A DNA stretch of 33,327 nucleotides from Verrucomicrobiota bacterium (GTDB lineage Bacteria; Verrucomicrobiota; Verrucomicrobiia; Verrucomicrobiales; Akkermansiaceae). Made by a program: the position numbers and the translations under genes. The notes beneath the pieces were generated by a model that worked only from the letters and a program-made list of their open reading frames with translations, was not told the DNA's origin and did not search any database. The stretch spans positions 1-33,327 of the forward strand of contig JAGWXY010000018.1 of NCBI GenBank assembly GCA_018969605.1, in the 5' to 3' direction. Below are positions 1 to 8,243 of this stretch, piece after piece. How positions within the stretch are numbered: the stretch's first letter is position 1; every line of letters starts with the position of its first letter.

Positions 1-1206
1 TGGTTCCAGATCCTCGATGTCCTGGCGCGTTGGGACATAGGCGAAGGGGTTGCGTTCGTCCGAGGCGAGGCGGCCGGTGGCGTGGCGTGATTGCACGGTT
101 TGGGTGACGATCGAGATGGCGGCGATCGCGACGATCCATGCCTTCATTGCTTTCGATCGATTGGAAAATCCGGCGAGTGAAAATCCGGCGAGCACGCAAA
201 GTTGCGCCCATGGCAGGCAGGCGAGCCAGGGGTTTTTGTAGCGGATGATGCTGTAGGCCAGCGCGTGGAGGATCACGCTGATGGCGATGAAATGGATTAC
301 CCTTGCTTGCGGTGGAGGGTTTTTTCCGAAGGCGTGGATGCATGCGGTCGCAGCGAGAAGGATCACTGGCGTGCCGAACCACCATGCGCCGCCGGACTTC
401 ACGGGCAGGGCAAAAAGTTTGGCGTAGTAGCCGATCGGTTTGTCATGCCCGCCGGCGGTCTCATACACGAAAAAGGTGCGGATCGCGTCGAGCATGCCGC
501 GTGGTTCGCGAAAGGCATCGGTGTAGAAAAATGCGGCAGTGAGCAGAGCGCTTGATGCGGCAAGCGCGATGGAAATGCGATGTTGGCTCCACAGTGCGCG
601 GATGGATGACCATTGCGGCATGCCCTTTTCATATAAAAGAAAGCCACCCGCTGCCGACCATGCGATGAGGCTGATGACAAATGTTTCCTTGGTGGCAAAC
701 ATCAGGCCGATGCATGCGCCCGTGATGAGTGCCGGTGCCCGGTAGGCCAGCGCGAGCATGGCGGCGAGGCCGAAAAGCGTGAGCAGCATTTCGTGGATGA
801 ACATGCGGCTGTAATAAACGAGCAATGGCGAGCCCGCCAAAAGCGCGGCAGCGAGCAGCGCGCTGGCATCGCCGATGCGTTTGCGCCAAAAAAACGGCAG
901 CAGAACGAGCAGGGATCCGGCGATGGCTGGCAGGATGCGCAGCGTGCCTTTGCTCATTTCGCGCCACGAATTTTCGCCGCGCCAGTGGCAGATCGTCATC
1001 GCAAAGCGGCTTTGCGTCGGGCCGTGGTAATGGGTCGGATCAAAGCCCGTGCCACCCGATTCCATGCGTTGGGCGGCGATGCGCGCGCCGGTTGCCTCAT
1101 CGGCGTGCATTGGTCGGCTGGCGAGATCTTCGAAGCGCAGAAAGACCGCTGCTGCAAGGATCGAAACCCAGCAGAGAGCCACGCCAAAATGGAAACGCGA
1201 GAGCAT
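1..1206 (-). CDS. Agl23/ArnT-like membrane glycosyltransferase (GT39-like), 3' end beyond the window
   Basis: An open frame of 402 codons starts at the ATG at 1206 and leaves the window at position 1 without a stop, so the C-terminus is missing. The protein is strongly hydrophobic. A membrane segment lies at about residues 8-23, followed by a first periplasmic loop with HADEATGAR (34-42) and DPTHYHGPT (56-64), then many further hydrophobic stretches. The acidic residue after the first helix and the HGP motif are typical of the GT39/ArnT fold, and of the TIGR03663 (Agl23-like) group in particular. Such enzymes transfer sugars from polyprenyl-phosphate carriers on the outer face of the membrane. 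The true substrate cannot be read from the sequence. It is divergent from a GT2 enzyme of the polyprenyl-phosphate sugar synthase type, which fits a donor/transfer pair. No Shine-Dalgarno is visible before the start. Confidence 0.75.
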   Translation of the reverse strand, partial: MLSRFHFGVALCWVSILAAAVFLRFEDLASRPMHADEATGARIAAQRMESGGTGFDPTHYHGPTQSRFAMTICHWRGENSWREMSKGTLRILPAIAGSLLVLLPFFWRKRIGDASALLAAALLAGSPLLVYYSRMFIHEMLLTLFGLAAMLALAYRAPALITGACIGLMFATKETFVISLIAWSAAGGFLLYEKGMPQWSSIRALWSQHRISIALAASSALLTAAFFYTDAFREPRGMLDAIRTFFVYETAGGHDKPIGYYAKLFALPVKSGGAWWFGTPVILLAATACIHAFGKNPPPQARVIHFIAISVILHALAYSIIRYKNPWLACLPWAQLCVLAGFSLAGFSNRSKAMKAWIVAIAAISIVTQTVQSRHATGRLASDERNPFAYVPTRQDIEDLEP

Positions 1207-1268
1207 GGGAGATCAGGCGGATGCGATAAAAGATTCCACATTCATGCAATGTTATTCTAGATAGCTCC

Positions 1269-1988
1269 ATGCCGGATGCCAGCGATGAAATCGTGTTGGT
1301 GACACCCGTGTGGAATGATGCCGCGCGATTTGCGGCATACGGCCCGGAGCTTGCGGCGGCGCTCGCATCGGCGAAGCTGCCGCTTCGCTGGGTGATCGCC
1401 GATGACGGGTCGTCCGCTGACGAACGCGTGCGATTGGTGGCCTTGCTTGCGGATTTTTCGCGCGTTTATCCAAAAGTCATTTTGCATCATGCGAATGCGC
1501 ATCGCGGCAAGGGATCGATCGTGCGCGAGGCATGGGCCTTGGTGCCCGATGCGGCGTGGTATGCGTTTGTCGATGCCGATGGCAGCGTGTCGGCGCGCGA
1601 CATGATCGGCTTGCTTCGCGCAGCGGCCGATGCGCGAAAGTCGGTGATGGGCATTCGCCGACCAACGACATCGACGCCGGTGGCAATGGGCCCGTGGCGT
1701 GGCATCGCGCATCGCGGCTATCGCTGGCTGGTGCACGCATGGCTGGGACTGAGTTGCGAGGATCCGCAGTGCGGGGCGAAGGTGATTTTGGGAAATGACT
1801 ACCGGCGTGTGGTCCACGAATTGCGGGAAAATGGCTTTGCGTTTGATTCCGAATTGCTCGTCCGGCTGGTGAAAGCCGACTGCGAATGGCGCGAAATTCC
1901 GGTGGGCTGGACTCAGAAAAAAGGCGGAAAAATAAGGCCTTTGCTCGATGCCTGGGGCATGATCGCCGCGCTTTGGCGACTGCACTGA
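1269..1988 (+). CDS. Family 2 glycosyltransferase, dolichyl/polyprenyl-phosphate sugar synthase type
   Basis: This is a complete 239-residue GT-A protein. Visible motifs are DDGS (45-48), the metal-binding DADG (102-105), DPQCGAK (165-171), FDSEL near 192-196 and EIPVGW (209-214). This order is characteristic of the DPM1-like branch, which moves a sugar from a nucleotide donor to a polyprenyl phosphate at the cytosolic face of the membrane. There is no C-terminal membrane domain, so it is the short, soluble form. It is divergent from the Agl23-like membrane enzyme with about 60 bp between the starts, suggesting shared control and a common pathway: one makes the lipid-linked sugar, the other uses it. 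The sugar is unknown. The ATG at 1269 is the only start that preserves the usual N-terminal beta strand, and no Shine-Dalgarno is seen. Confidence 0.8.
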   Translation: MPDASDEIVLVTPVWNDAARFAAYGPELAAALASAKLPLRWVIADDGSSADERVRLVALLADFSRVYPKVILHHANAHRGKGSIVREAWALVPDAAWYAFVDADGSVSARDMIGLLRAAADARKSVMGIRRPTTSTPVAMGPWRGIAHRGYRWLVHAWLGLSCEDPQCGAKVILGNDYRRVVHELRENGFAFDSELLVRLVKADCEWREIPVGWTQKKGGKIRPLLDAWGMIAALWRLH

Positions 1989-1998
1989 AGGATGTGAG

Positions 1999-2017
1999 TT
2001 TTACGAAATCGGTAAAA
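1999..2017. repeat. Small inverted repeat after the GT2 gene
   Basis: TTTTAC (1999-2004) and GTAAAA (2012-2017) form a perfect 6-bp inverted repeat around a 7-nt centre, 10 bp after the GT2 stop. It could be a weak hairpin or an operator for the kinase gene that starts at 2172. The stem is AT-rich and no T-run follows, so it is not a convincing terminator. The rest of the gap up to 2171 shows no gene. Confidence 0.25.
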
Positions 2018-2171
2018 AACATCGACAGGGCATCAACTTGCTGTAACAAGTTTGAACACGGATAGAGCAAGCGCATTTTTTCACATGGTACAAACCTCGG
2101 GTTTCAGCCCGGAGGCGTTCGAGTCGAAGGTCGCGATGATCGCGAGCCAAAACACCAGCACTTGAGTCATC

Positions 2172-3845
2172 ATGAACACGAAAAAAATCAAAAAGCCCGC
2201 TGTTCGCAATGCGTCGCCATGTTGTGATGAACGCATCGAGCCTAAGTCGGAAATCGAACGGCTGAAGCATGATTTGCAGAACTTCCAGCAGCTGTACGAT
2301 TATGCGCCGATCGGGTGTTTGTCGGTTGGTGTTGATGGCTGTATTGTTGCCTCGAATTTGTCCGGCGCGAACATGCTTGGGCTCAGCCGCGAGCAGGCGA
2401 TCGGAAGCAATTTCGCCGATCATGTGAGAGAGGCCGATCGAGCGGTTTTTTATGAATTTTTTGACATGATTTCCAAGATCGGTGGTGCGCCGCCGTGTGA
2501 GATCGGCCTGAATGTCAGCAAAGGGGAACCGTTTTTTGTAAACATCAACGGAGTGAGGTTTCCGAATGAAGATGTCTGCCATATCACCGCGACGGACATC
2601 ACCAAGCAGTGTCATGCTCAGGATGAATTGAAGCGCACGCGGGATGAACTGGAATTGAGAATCCAGAAGCGCACCGGCAAGCTTCGCAGTCTTGCACGGG
2701 AATTGACTCTGGCCGAGGAACGCGAGCGGCGGCGGATCGCCGGCTTGCTGCACGACAACCTGCAGCAGCTATTGGTCGCGGTTTTGCTCAATATCGGCGC
2801 GACCAAAGCCAAGAACTACAGTCGCGGTGTTTTGGAGGAGTTGGAAAGCATCGAGCGCATGACCAAGGAATGTGTTGGTATCACCCGCTCGCTGTCTGCG
2901 GAGTTGAGCCCATTGGTGTTGCATCAATGCGGTTTGGCTGCAGGCTTTGGCTGGTTGCATGATTGGTTCAACGAAAAGTATGGATTTGATCTCGAGGTCC
3001 TGGTGGATGACTCGCTCGAACCGGATGATGATGTCAGCATCACACTGTTCCAGTGTGTGAGGGAAATCGTTTTCAATGCGGTCAAGCACTCGGGGGTCAA
3101 ATCCGGGCGCCTGATGATGTTTCGCGACAACGATGACTTTGTGAACCTTTCGATCAAGGACGAGGGGCAGGGTTTTGATGTCACGGCCCTTTGTCTGCAG
3201 GATGTATGGAAGGATGGATTCGGTTTGTTTAGTGTGCGCGAGCGGGTGGAGTTGTTGGGTGGTGTGATGTTGATCGAGTCGGCCCCGGGGCTGGGAACAT
3301 GTTTCACGCTGCGTTTCCCTGCGAGGGCCATCAATTGTCATGGCAGTTGCAGTGATGGACAGTCCCTCGAGAAGGCGAGCAGCGGCAAAAGGGTCTCGGA
3401 TGTGCGGCGCGATGAGGTAGCTGCGGCAAGGGTGCCCATGCAAATTTCGCGCATCAGCGAGGGTGGTCTGCCGCGCTTTCGTGTGGTGCTGGCCGATGAT
3501 CATTCGATGGTGCGGCAGGGTCTGGTGCGGGTCTTTCTCGATGAAGCGGACTTTGAGGTCGTGGGCGAGGCGGCCGATGGCAAAGAGGCCCTCGAGTTGG
3601 CCCGCGAGCTGCATCCTGACGTCATCGTGATGGATTTGCAGATGCCGGTGATGTCGGGCTTGGAGGCGACGCGTGTGATCCGCAAGGAGCTGCCGGGGGT
3701 GCAAGTGATCGGGCTTTCAATGGATGCCAACAAGGAATCCCGCCGATCCTTGCTGCGGGCCGGGGCGCTGGATCTGCTGCACAAAGGTGGCTCGGCGGAG
3801 GATTTGATCCAGCGGGTCCGAGTGCATTTGGCGGCAAAAGCCTGA
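2172..3845 (+). CDS. Hybrid sensor kinase: PAS, HisKA_3, HATPase_c and C-terminal NarL-type receiver
   Basis: The 557-residue protein has no signal peptide or membrane segment, so it is probably a cytosolic sensor. A PAS domain covers about 38-143. A short coiled linker (150-185) leads to the HisKA_3 H-box RIAGLLHDNLQQ with phospho-acceptor His194. The ATPase shows an N-box near Asn302 (REIVFNAVKHSG), DEGQGFD (330-336) and GFGLFSV (349-355). A linker (384-434) precedes a receiver domain with acidic residues Asp442/Asp443, phospho-acceptor Asp488 and Lys538. The receiver resembles NarL/FixJ regulators but ends at residue 557 with no DNA-binding helix-turn-helix. HisKA_3 kinases normally phosphorylate separate NarL-type regulators, so a fused receiver without output is unusual. 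It may serve as a phosphate sink, or as a relay to an unlinked partner. No partner regulator is adjacent. Confidence 0.9.
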   Translation: MNTKKIKKPAVRNASPCCDERIEPKSEIERLKHDLQNFQQLYDYAPIGCLSVGVDGCIVASNLSGANMLGLSREQAIGSNFADHVREADRAVFYEFFDMISKIGGAPPCEIGLNVSKGEPFFVNINGVRFPNEDVCHITATDITKQCHAQDELKRTRDELELRIQKRTGKLRSLARELTLAEERERRRIAGLLHDNLQQLLVAVLLNIGATKAKNYSRGVLEELESIERMTKECVGITRSLSAELSPLVLHQCGLAAGFGWLHDWFNEKYGFDLEVLVDDSLEPDDDVSITLFQCVREIVFNAVKHSGVKSGRLMMFRDNDDFVNLSIKDEGQGFDVTALCLQDVWKDGFGLFSVRERVELLGGVMLIESAPGLGTCFTLRFPARAINCHGSCSDGQSLEKASSGKRVSDVRRDEVAAARVPMQISRISEGGLPRFRVVLADDHSMVRQGLVRVFLDEADFEVVGEAADGKEALELARELHPDVIVMDLQMPVMSGLEATRVIRKELPGVQVIGLSMDANKESRRSLLRAGALDLLHKGGSAEDLIQRVRVHLAAKA

Positions 3846-3902
3846 GCGGCTGGCTGTTGAAAGCGCTTGCACATCGGCGGATCCGAGCCTACTGGCACGC
3901 GC

Positions 3903-4328
3903 ATGGCACTTGAAACCACGCTGATTCTTTTCAAACCCGACGCGATTGAGAAAAACCTGACCGGCAAGGTTCTTGCCCGATTCCAGGACGCAGGATTCGT
4001 GATTCGCGGCATCAAGATGATGCAGCTCGACGATGCGATCCTGCGCGAGCACTACTCGCATGTCGCGGACAAGCCGTTTTTTCCCGAGATCGTTGCATTC
4101 ATGAGCCGCACGCCGGTGATCGCACTGGCGCTTGAGGGTGAGGATGTGATCAACCGCGTGCGCGATTTGCTCGGGCCGACAAATTCCAAGGCCGCGCCAG
4201 CGGGCACGATCCGCGGTGACTTCGGCGAGGACATGATGACCAATGTGTGCCATGCCTCCGATTCGCCCGAGGCCGCTGCTGCCGAGCTCAAGCGCTTCTT
4301 CAAGGCCGGCGAGATCTTTGCCTTCTGA
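3903..4328 (+). CDS. ndk: Nucleoside diphosphate kinase
   Basis: Ndk moves the gamma phosphate of ATP to other nucleoside diphosphates through a phospho-histidine intermediate, keeping NTP and dNTP pools balanced. The frame can be extended to 3867, but the ATG at 3903 gives a 141-residue protein beginning MALETTLILFKPDA, the usual start of this family. Active-site His117 lies in NVCHASDSPEAA, and the nucleotide-binding Lys11 follows the first strand. Length and all core motifs are standard. The gene follows the sensor kinase by about 57 bp and precedes cls by 54 bp, with no clear promoter or terminator between them. Confidence 0.96.
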   Translation: MALETTLILFKPDAIEKNLTGKVLARFQDAGFVIRGIKMMQLDDAILREHYSHVADKPFFPEIVAFMSRTPVIALALEGEDVINRVRDLLGPTNSKAAPAGTIRGDFGEDMMTNVCHASDSPEAAAAELKRFFKAGEIFAF

Positions 4329-4382
4329 TGTCGATGCGCCGTGAGCGCTTGTGTCATTGGGCATGCGTGTTAGTTTGCGCGC

Positions 4383-5825
4383 ATGTGGTTTCATGTGCCG
4401 GATGCCGACGCCTGGGGGCGTTGGGTGATCTTGGTGTTGTTCTATGCGGTGGGCGTGTTGCACATGGTGCATGCGCTGATGCATGTGCGCACCTCGCAGG
4501 GCGCGATCGCGTGGGTGCTGTCCTTGCTGATGGTGCCGTTCGTGGCGATACCGCTTTATTGGTTGCTTGGTCGCAGGCGTTTTTCCCGCGAGATCGGTGG
4601 TCGGCGCGCGAAGGACAGCCGACTTGCGGCCTTGGCGGTCGGCATGATGGAGCGACTGCGGCGCTACGAGGTCGACATCCCCGACGATGATGCCTTTGAG
4701 CGTGCTGCGAGAATTCTCGGTGGCCTGCCCTTCACGCGCGGCAACCGTCTCGAGTTGCTCATCGATGGCGAGGAAACTTTCGACAACATTTTTGAAACGA
4801 TCCGCTCGGCGAAAAGGAACCTGTGCGTGAATTTCTTCATCGTGAAGAGCGACAGCCTCGGGAATCGCTTTCAGCAGGCATTGATCGAGCGTGCGCGCGC
4901 GGGCGTGAGGGTGTTTTTTCTCTTCGATGAATTTGGTTCCTACAAACTGCCGCGACGTTACCTGCGCGAGTTGAAGGCGGCCGGCGTCGAGTGCCATTCG
5001 TTTGGGGTCAACCGCTTTTGGTGGTCGCGCTTGCAGCTCAACTTCCGCAACCACCGCAAGATTGTTCTCGCGGATGGCGAGGTGGCACTGATTGGCGGGC
5101 TCAATGTCGGCGACGAGTACCTCGGGCGTGATGCGCGCTTCGGCGGTTGGCGCGACACGCATTTGGCGATGCGCGGTCCGGTGGTGCAGGCGGTGCAGTT
5201 GGTGTTTTTGGAGGACTGGTTTTGGGCATCCAACTCCATGCCGGAGCTTGATTGGGAAACGCGGCTCGAGCAGACCGATCAGATTGCGGCGGTGATCCCG
5301 ACCGGTCCGGCGGATCCTGCGGATTCTTGGCAGTTGGTGGTGGCGGAGGCGGCCAACACCTCGCGGCAGAGGCTGTGGATTGCATCGCCGTATTTTGTGC
5401 CCGACGAGGGTGTGCTTACGGCATTGCAGGCGGCCGCGATCCGTGGTGTGGATGTGCGCATTCTTATTCCCGAGCGCGCAGATCACTTGCTGGTGTGGCT
5501 CTCGGCATTTTCGTACTTCGAGGAATCGATCCCGTATGGGGTGAGGATATTCCGCTACCAGCGCGGGTTTCTTCACCAGAAGGTCATGCTCATCGATCAC
5601 CGGCTGGCGGCCGTTGGCAGCGCGAATCTCGATAACCGTTCGTTCCGCCTCAACTTCGAGATCACCGGGTTTTCGCCCGATGCGGCGTTTGTCGACGAGG
5701 TGGCGCGGATGCTGGAGGCGGATTTTGAGGCGAGCGTGGAGGCGCGGGTCGAGGATTTTTCGGCCAAGTCCTTTTTGTTTCGTGCCGCTTGCCGTGTTTC
5801 GAGGTTGATGGCTCCGATTCAGTAA
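4383..5825 (+). CDS. cls: Cardiolipin synthase, two-HKD phospholipase D family
   Basis: This 480-residue membrane enzyme joins two phosphatidylglycerol molecules to give cardiolipin and glycerol. Two hydrophobic N-terminal segments (about 13-33 and 42-63) are followed by a basic stretch, the usual layout of bacterial ClsA-type enzymes. The two catalytic motifs are intact: His224-x-Lys226-x4-Asp231 in NHRKIVLAD, and His398-x-Lys400-x4-Asp405 in LHQKVMLID. Each is followed by the usual G-(G/S)-x-N stretch, GGLN and GSANLDNRS. Length is typical. The substrate is inferred from family membership; related PLD synthases can use phosphatidylethanolamine. The gene stands between ndk and ptsN with no functional link evident. 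Confidence 0.92.
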   Translation: MWFHVPDADAWGRWVILVLFYAVGVLHMVHALMHVRTSQGAIAWVLSLLMVPFVAIPLYWLLGRRRFSREIGGRRAKDSRLAALAVGMMERLRRYEVDIPDDDAFERAARILGGLPFTRGNRLELLIDGEETFDNIFETIRSAKRNLCVNFFIVKSDSLGNRFQQALIERARAGVRVFFLFDEFGSYKLPRRYLRELKAAGVECHSFGVNRFWWSRLQLNFRNHRKIVLADGEVALIGGLNVGDEYLGRDARFGGWRDTHLAMRGPVVQAVQLVFLEDWFWASNSMPELDWETRLEQTDQIAAVIPTGPADPADSWQLVVAEAANTSRQRLWIASPYFVPDEGVLTALQAAAIRGVDVRILIPERADHLLVWLSAFSYFEESIPYGVRIFRYQRGFLHQKVMLIDHRLAAVGSANLDNRSFRLNFEITGFSPDAAFVDEVARMLEADFEASVEARVEDFSAKSFLFRAACRVSRLMAPIQ

Positions 5826-5931
5826 TGTTTTCGGATACGATGACTATGGGCATGGAATGAACTTGCTAGCAACCGATTGTGACGTTAATGACATATTCAA
5901 CCCGTTGGTTTGCATCAACGCGCCATCTTGC

Positions 5932-6414
5932 ATGAAATTGGTGAAGCTCCTCAGCCCGGATCAGATTGTCGCCGACCTTGAGGCGATCGAGCACTGGGGC
6001 GCGATCACCGAGCTCGTAGACAGGCTTGTGACGTGCGGTCTGCTTGCGGTGCGCGAGCGCGAGGCGACGCTTGAGGCGCTGAGGGCGCGTGAGCAATTGG
6101 TCAGCACCGGCATCGGCGGTGGGGTGGCGATCCCCCATGCGTTCTCTGACGAGCTGGAAAAGGTGGTGGCGGTCTTGGGTCGCTCGAAGGCGGGCATCGA
6201 TTTCGAGGCCGTGGACCAGGCGCCGGTGCATGTGATCGTTCTCTTTGTGGTGCCGCGCAAGGACTACCAGCTCCACCTAAAGACGCTTGCCGCCATTGCC
6301 AAGATGTTCAACGACCAGGACATCAGTCGGCGGATCCTTGAAGCAAATGGCTGCGATGAAATCCTTGCCATTTTGGGCTCAAAGTCGTCCCGTGTGGAGC
6401 CGCCCCCATCCTAG
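5932..6414 (+). CDS. ptsN: PTS EIIA type-2 domain protein, PtsN (EIIA-Ntr)-like
   Basis: This single-domain protein of 160 residues matches the fructose/nitrogen-type EIIA family. Phosphorylated His69 lies in GGGVAIPHAF. The DYQLHLKTLAAIAKMF segment (111-126) is the typical helix near the active site. PtsN proteins receive phosphate from an NPr-like protein and act as regulators, not sugar transporters. No sugar permease gene is near, which supports that role. The ATG at 5932 gives MKLVKLLSPDQIV, which aligns with PtsN starts. An upstream in-frame ATG at 5857 would add 25 residues with no family likeness. The symbol is by similarity; it could also be a stand-alone fructose-type EIIA. Confidence 0.85.
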   Translation: MKLVKLLSPDQIVADLEAIEHWGAITELVDRLVTCGLLAVREREATLEALRAREQLVSTGIGGGVAIPHAFSDELEKVVAVLGRSKAGIDFEAVDQAPVHVIVLFVVPRKDYQLHLKTLAAIAKMFNDQDISRRILEANGCDEILAILGSKSSRVEPPPS

Positions 6415-6419
6415 GGCGG
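6400..6419 (+). other. Hairpin over the ptsN stop codon
   Basis: CCGCCC (6400-6405) and GGGCGG (6414-6419) can pair around an 8-nt loop that contains most of the TAG stop of ptsN. ATTT follows, but there is no real T-run. It may be a weak pause or a stability element between ptsN and argS, which starts 22 bp later. Chance in GC-rich DNA is also possible. Confidence 0.3.
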
Positions 6420-6441
6420 ATTTCCGTTTCCCCCAGATCAC

Positions 6442-8187
6442 ATGACGATTCTTCAGCAGCTTGAGTCGCGGCTCGCCGCGGCATTGAACACGACACTTGG
6501 CGAGCCGGTCACCGCGAGCGTGTCGGCGGCAGCGGACCTGCGCTTTGGCGATTATCAAAGCAACGCCGCGATGGTCCTTGCCAAACAACGGGGCAAGAAC
6601 CCGCGCGCGTTGGCCCAGGAAATTATCGGCCACCTCGATCTGGCGGGCATGGCCACCGCCGACATTGCCGGGCCGGGATTCATCAACTTCCGTATTTTGC
6701 CGGAAGCCTTCGCCGCGAGGGCCAAGTCCTTGCTCAAGGACGAGCGATTGGGCGCGCCCGACATCGGCGCGGGCCGCACGGTGGTGGTGGATTTCTCCGC
6801 GCCGAATGTCGCCAAGCCGATGCATGTCGGCCACATCCGCTCGACGATCATTGGCGACTCGCTTTGCCGCATCGCGCGTTTCCTTGGCTACAAGGTCATT
6901 GCCGACAACCACATCGGCGACTGGGGCACGCAGTTTGGAATGATCCTTCACGGATGGAAAACGCTGCTCAACAAGGCCGCGCTCGAAGCCGATCCGATCG
7001 ACGAGTTGCTGCGCGTTTATCGCGAGATCAATGCGGCGACCAAAGACGACCCCGCGGTGCTCGAGACCTGCAAGAGCGAGCTTGTGAAGCTCCAGGCGGG
7101 TGACCCGGAGAATCTTGAAATCTGGCAGCAGTGCATCGATGTCTCCAAGCGCGGACTTCAGCGGATCTATGACACGCTCGATGTGAAATTCGATTACTGG
7201 CTTGGCGAGAGTTATTACAACGATCGGCTCGCCGGCTTGGTCGACGAATTTCTTGCCAAGGGCATTGCGCGCGAGAGCAACGGGGCGGTTTGCATATTTT
7301 CCGACGGCAGTTGCAAGCGTGAGGACGATCCTTTCATGGTGCATCGCGAGGAGGGATGGACCGACAACCCGGCGATCATCCGCAAGGCCGATGGCGGATT
7401 CCTGTACGCGACCACCGACCTCGCAACGATCCGTTTCCGCATCGACGAGTGGAAGGCCGATCAGATTTGGTATGTTGTCGGCGTACCGCAGCAGTTGCAC
7501 TTTCGCCAAATTTTTGCCGCCGCACAACGCTGGGGCGCAACGGTTGACTTCCGCCATGTGGCATTCGGTTCGATCCTTGGCGAGGACCGCAAGCTCATGA
7601 AGACCCGCACGGGTGACAATGTGCAGCTCACCGACGTGCTCACCGAAGCGGTTGAGCGCGCGGCGAGACTGATCGGCGAAAAGAACCCCGATCTCGGGGG
7701 GCAGGAGGCGGCCGAGATCGCATCGATCGTGGGCATTGGCGCGGTGAAGTTTGCCGAGCTTTCGCAGAACCGCCTCACCGACTATGTGTTCGCGTGGGAC
7801 CGCATGCTTGCCTTGCAGGGCGACACGGCGCCGTATTTGCAGTATTCTTCGGTGCGTGTGCGTTCGATTTTTCGCAAGCTCGACACCGCCTTTGATGCTG
7901 CTTCCGCCGAGATCGTGTTGTGCGAAAACGAGGAGATCCACCTCGCGAGGTTGCATGCGCGGTTTGGCGAAGTCCTGCCGGCGGTGCTCGAGGACTTCCG
8001 CCCGAACCTGCTGGCCAACTACCTGCTCGAGCTGGCGCGCGCGTTCCACTCGTTCTTCGAAGCCTGCCCGGTGCTCAAGTCCGAGGAACCGGTCCGCTCG
8101 AGCCGACTTGCCCTTTGCGAGCTTACGGGTAGGATACTCGCTTCAGGTCTTGGCTTGCTTGGCATTCGTTGCCCTGAAAGAATGTGA
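6442..8187 (+). CDS. argS: Arginyl-tRNA synthetase
   Basis: Charges tRNA-Arg with arginine. The 581-residue class Ia enzyme has the N-terminal ArgRS additional domain (about 1-85), the HIGH-like motif HVGH (128-131) after SAPNVAKPM, the conserved NHIGDWGTQFG stretch, a KMSK-like segment KLMKTRTG (384-391), and a C-terminal DALR anticodon-binding domain. A degenerate KMSKS, as here, is normal for many ArgRS. It lies 27 bp after ptsN on the same strand. Its TGA stop overlaps a possible GTG start (8184) of the downstream pyrophosphatase, although the preferred start of that gene is 8244. Confidence 0.97.
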   Translation: MTILQQLESRLAAALNTTLGEPVTASVSAAADLRFGDYQSNAAMVLAKQRGKNPRALAQEIIGHLDLAGMATADIAGPGFINFRILPEAFAARAKSLLKDERLGAPDIGAGRTVVVDFSAPNVAKPMHVGHIRSTIIGDSLCRIARFLGYKVIADNHIGDWGTQFGMILHGWKTLLNKAALEADPIDELLRVYREINAATKDDPAVLETCKSELVKLQAGDPENLEIWQQCIDVSKRGLQRIYDTLDVKFDYWLGESYYNDRLAGLVDEFLAKGIARESNGAVCIFSDGSCKREDDPFMVHREEGWTDNPAIIRKADGGFLYATTDLATIRFRIDEWKADQIWYVVGVPQQLHFRQIFAAAQRWGATVDFRHVAFGSILGEDRKLMKTRTGDNVQLTDVLTEAVERAARLIGEKNPDLGGQEAAEIASIVGIGAVKFAELSQNRLTDYVFAWDRMLALQGDTAPYLQYSSVRVRSIFRKLDTAFDAASAEIVLCENEEIHLARLHARFGEVLPAVLEDFRPNLLANYLLELARAFHSFFEACPVLKSEEPVRSSRLALCELTGRILASGLGLLGIRCPERM

Positions 8188-8243
8188 CCTTTCAGTCGGC
8201 TGAGAAAAACCATCTCAAACTCTCCAAACCCGCATCGACTTCC

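Noticed and set aside
2038-2051. CTTG/CAAG dyad before the sensor kinase gene
   Set aside because: The symmetry is only 4 bp and common by chance.
3717-5600. Long minus-strand frame (627 codons) opposite ndk and cls
   Set aside because: It has no family likeness and is antisense to two clear enzymes; third-position GC bias creates such frames.
6379-8049. Long minus-strand frame opposite argS
   Set aside because: Antisense shadow of a well-conserved gene; the peptide shows no recognisable domain.
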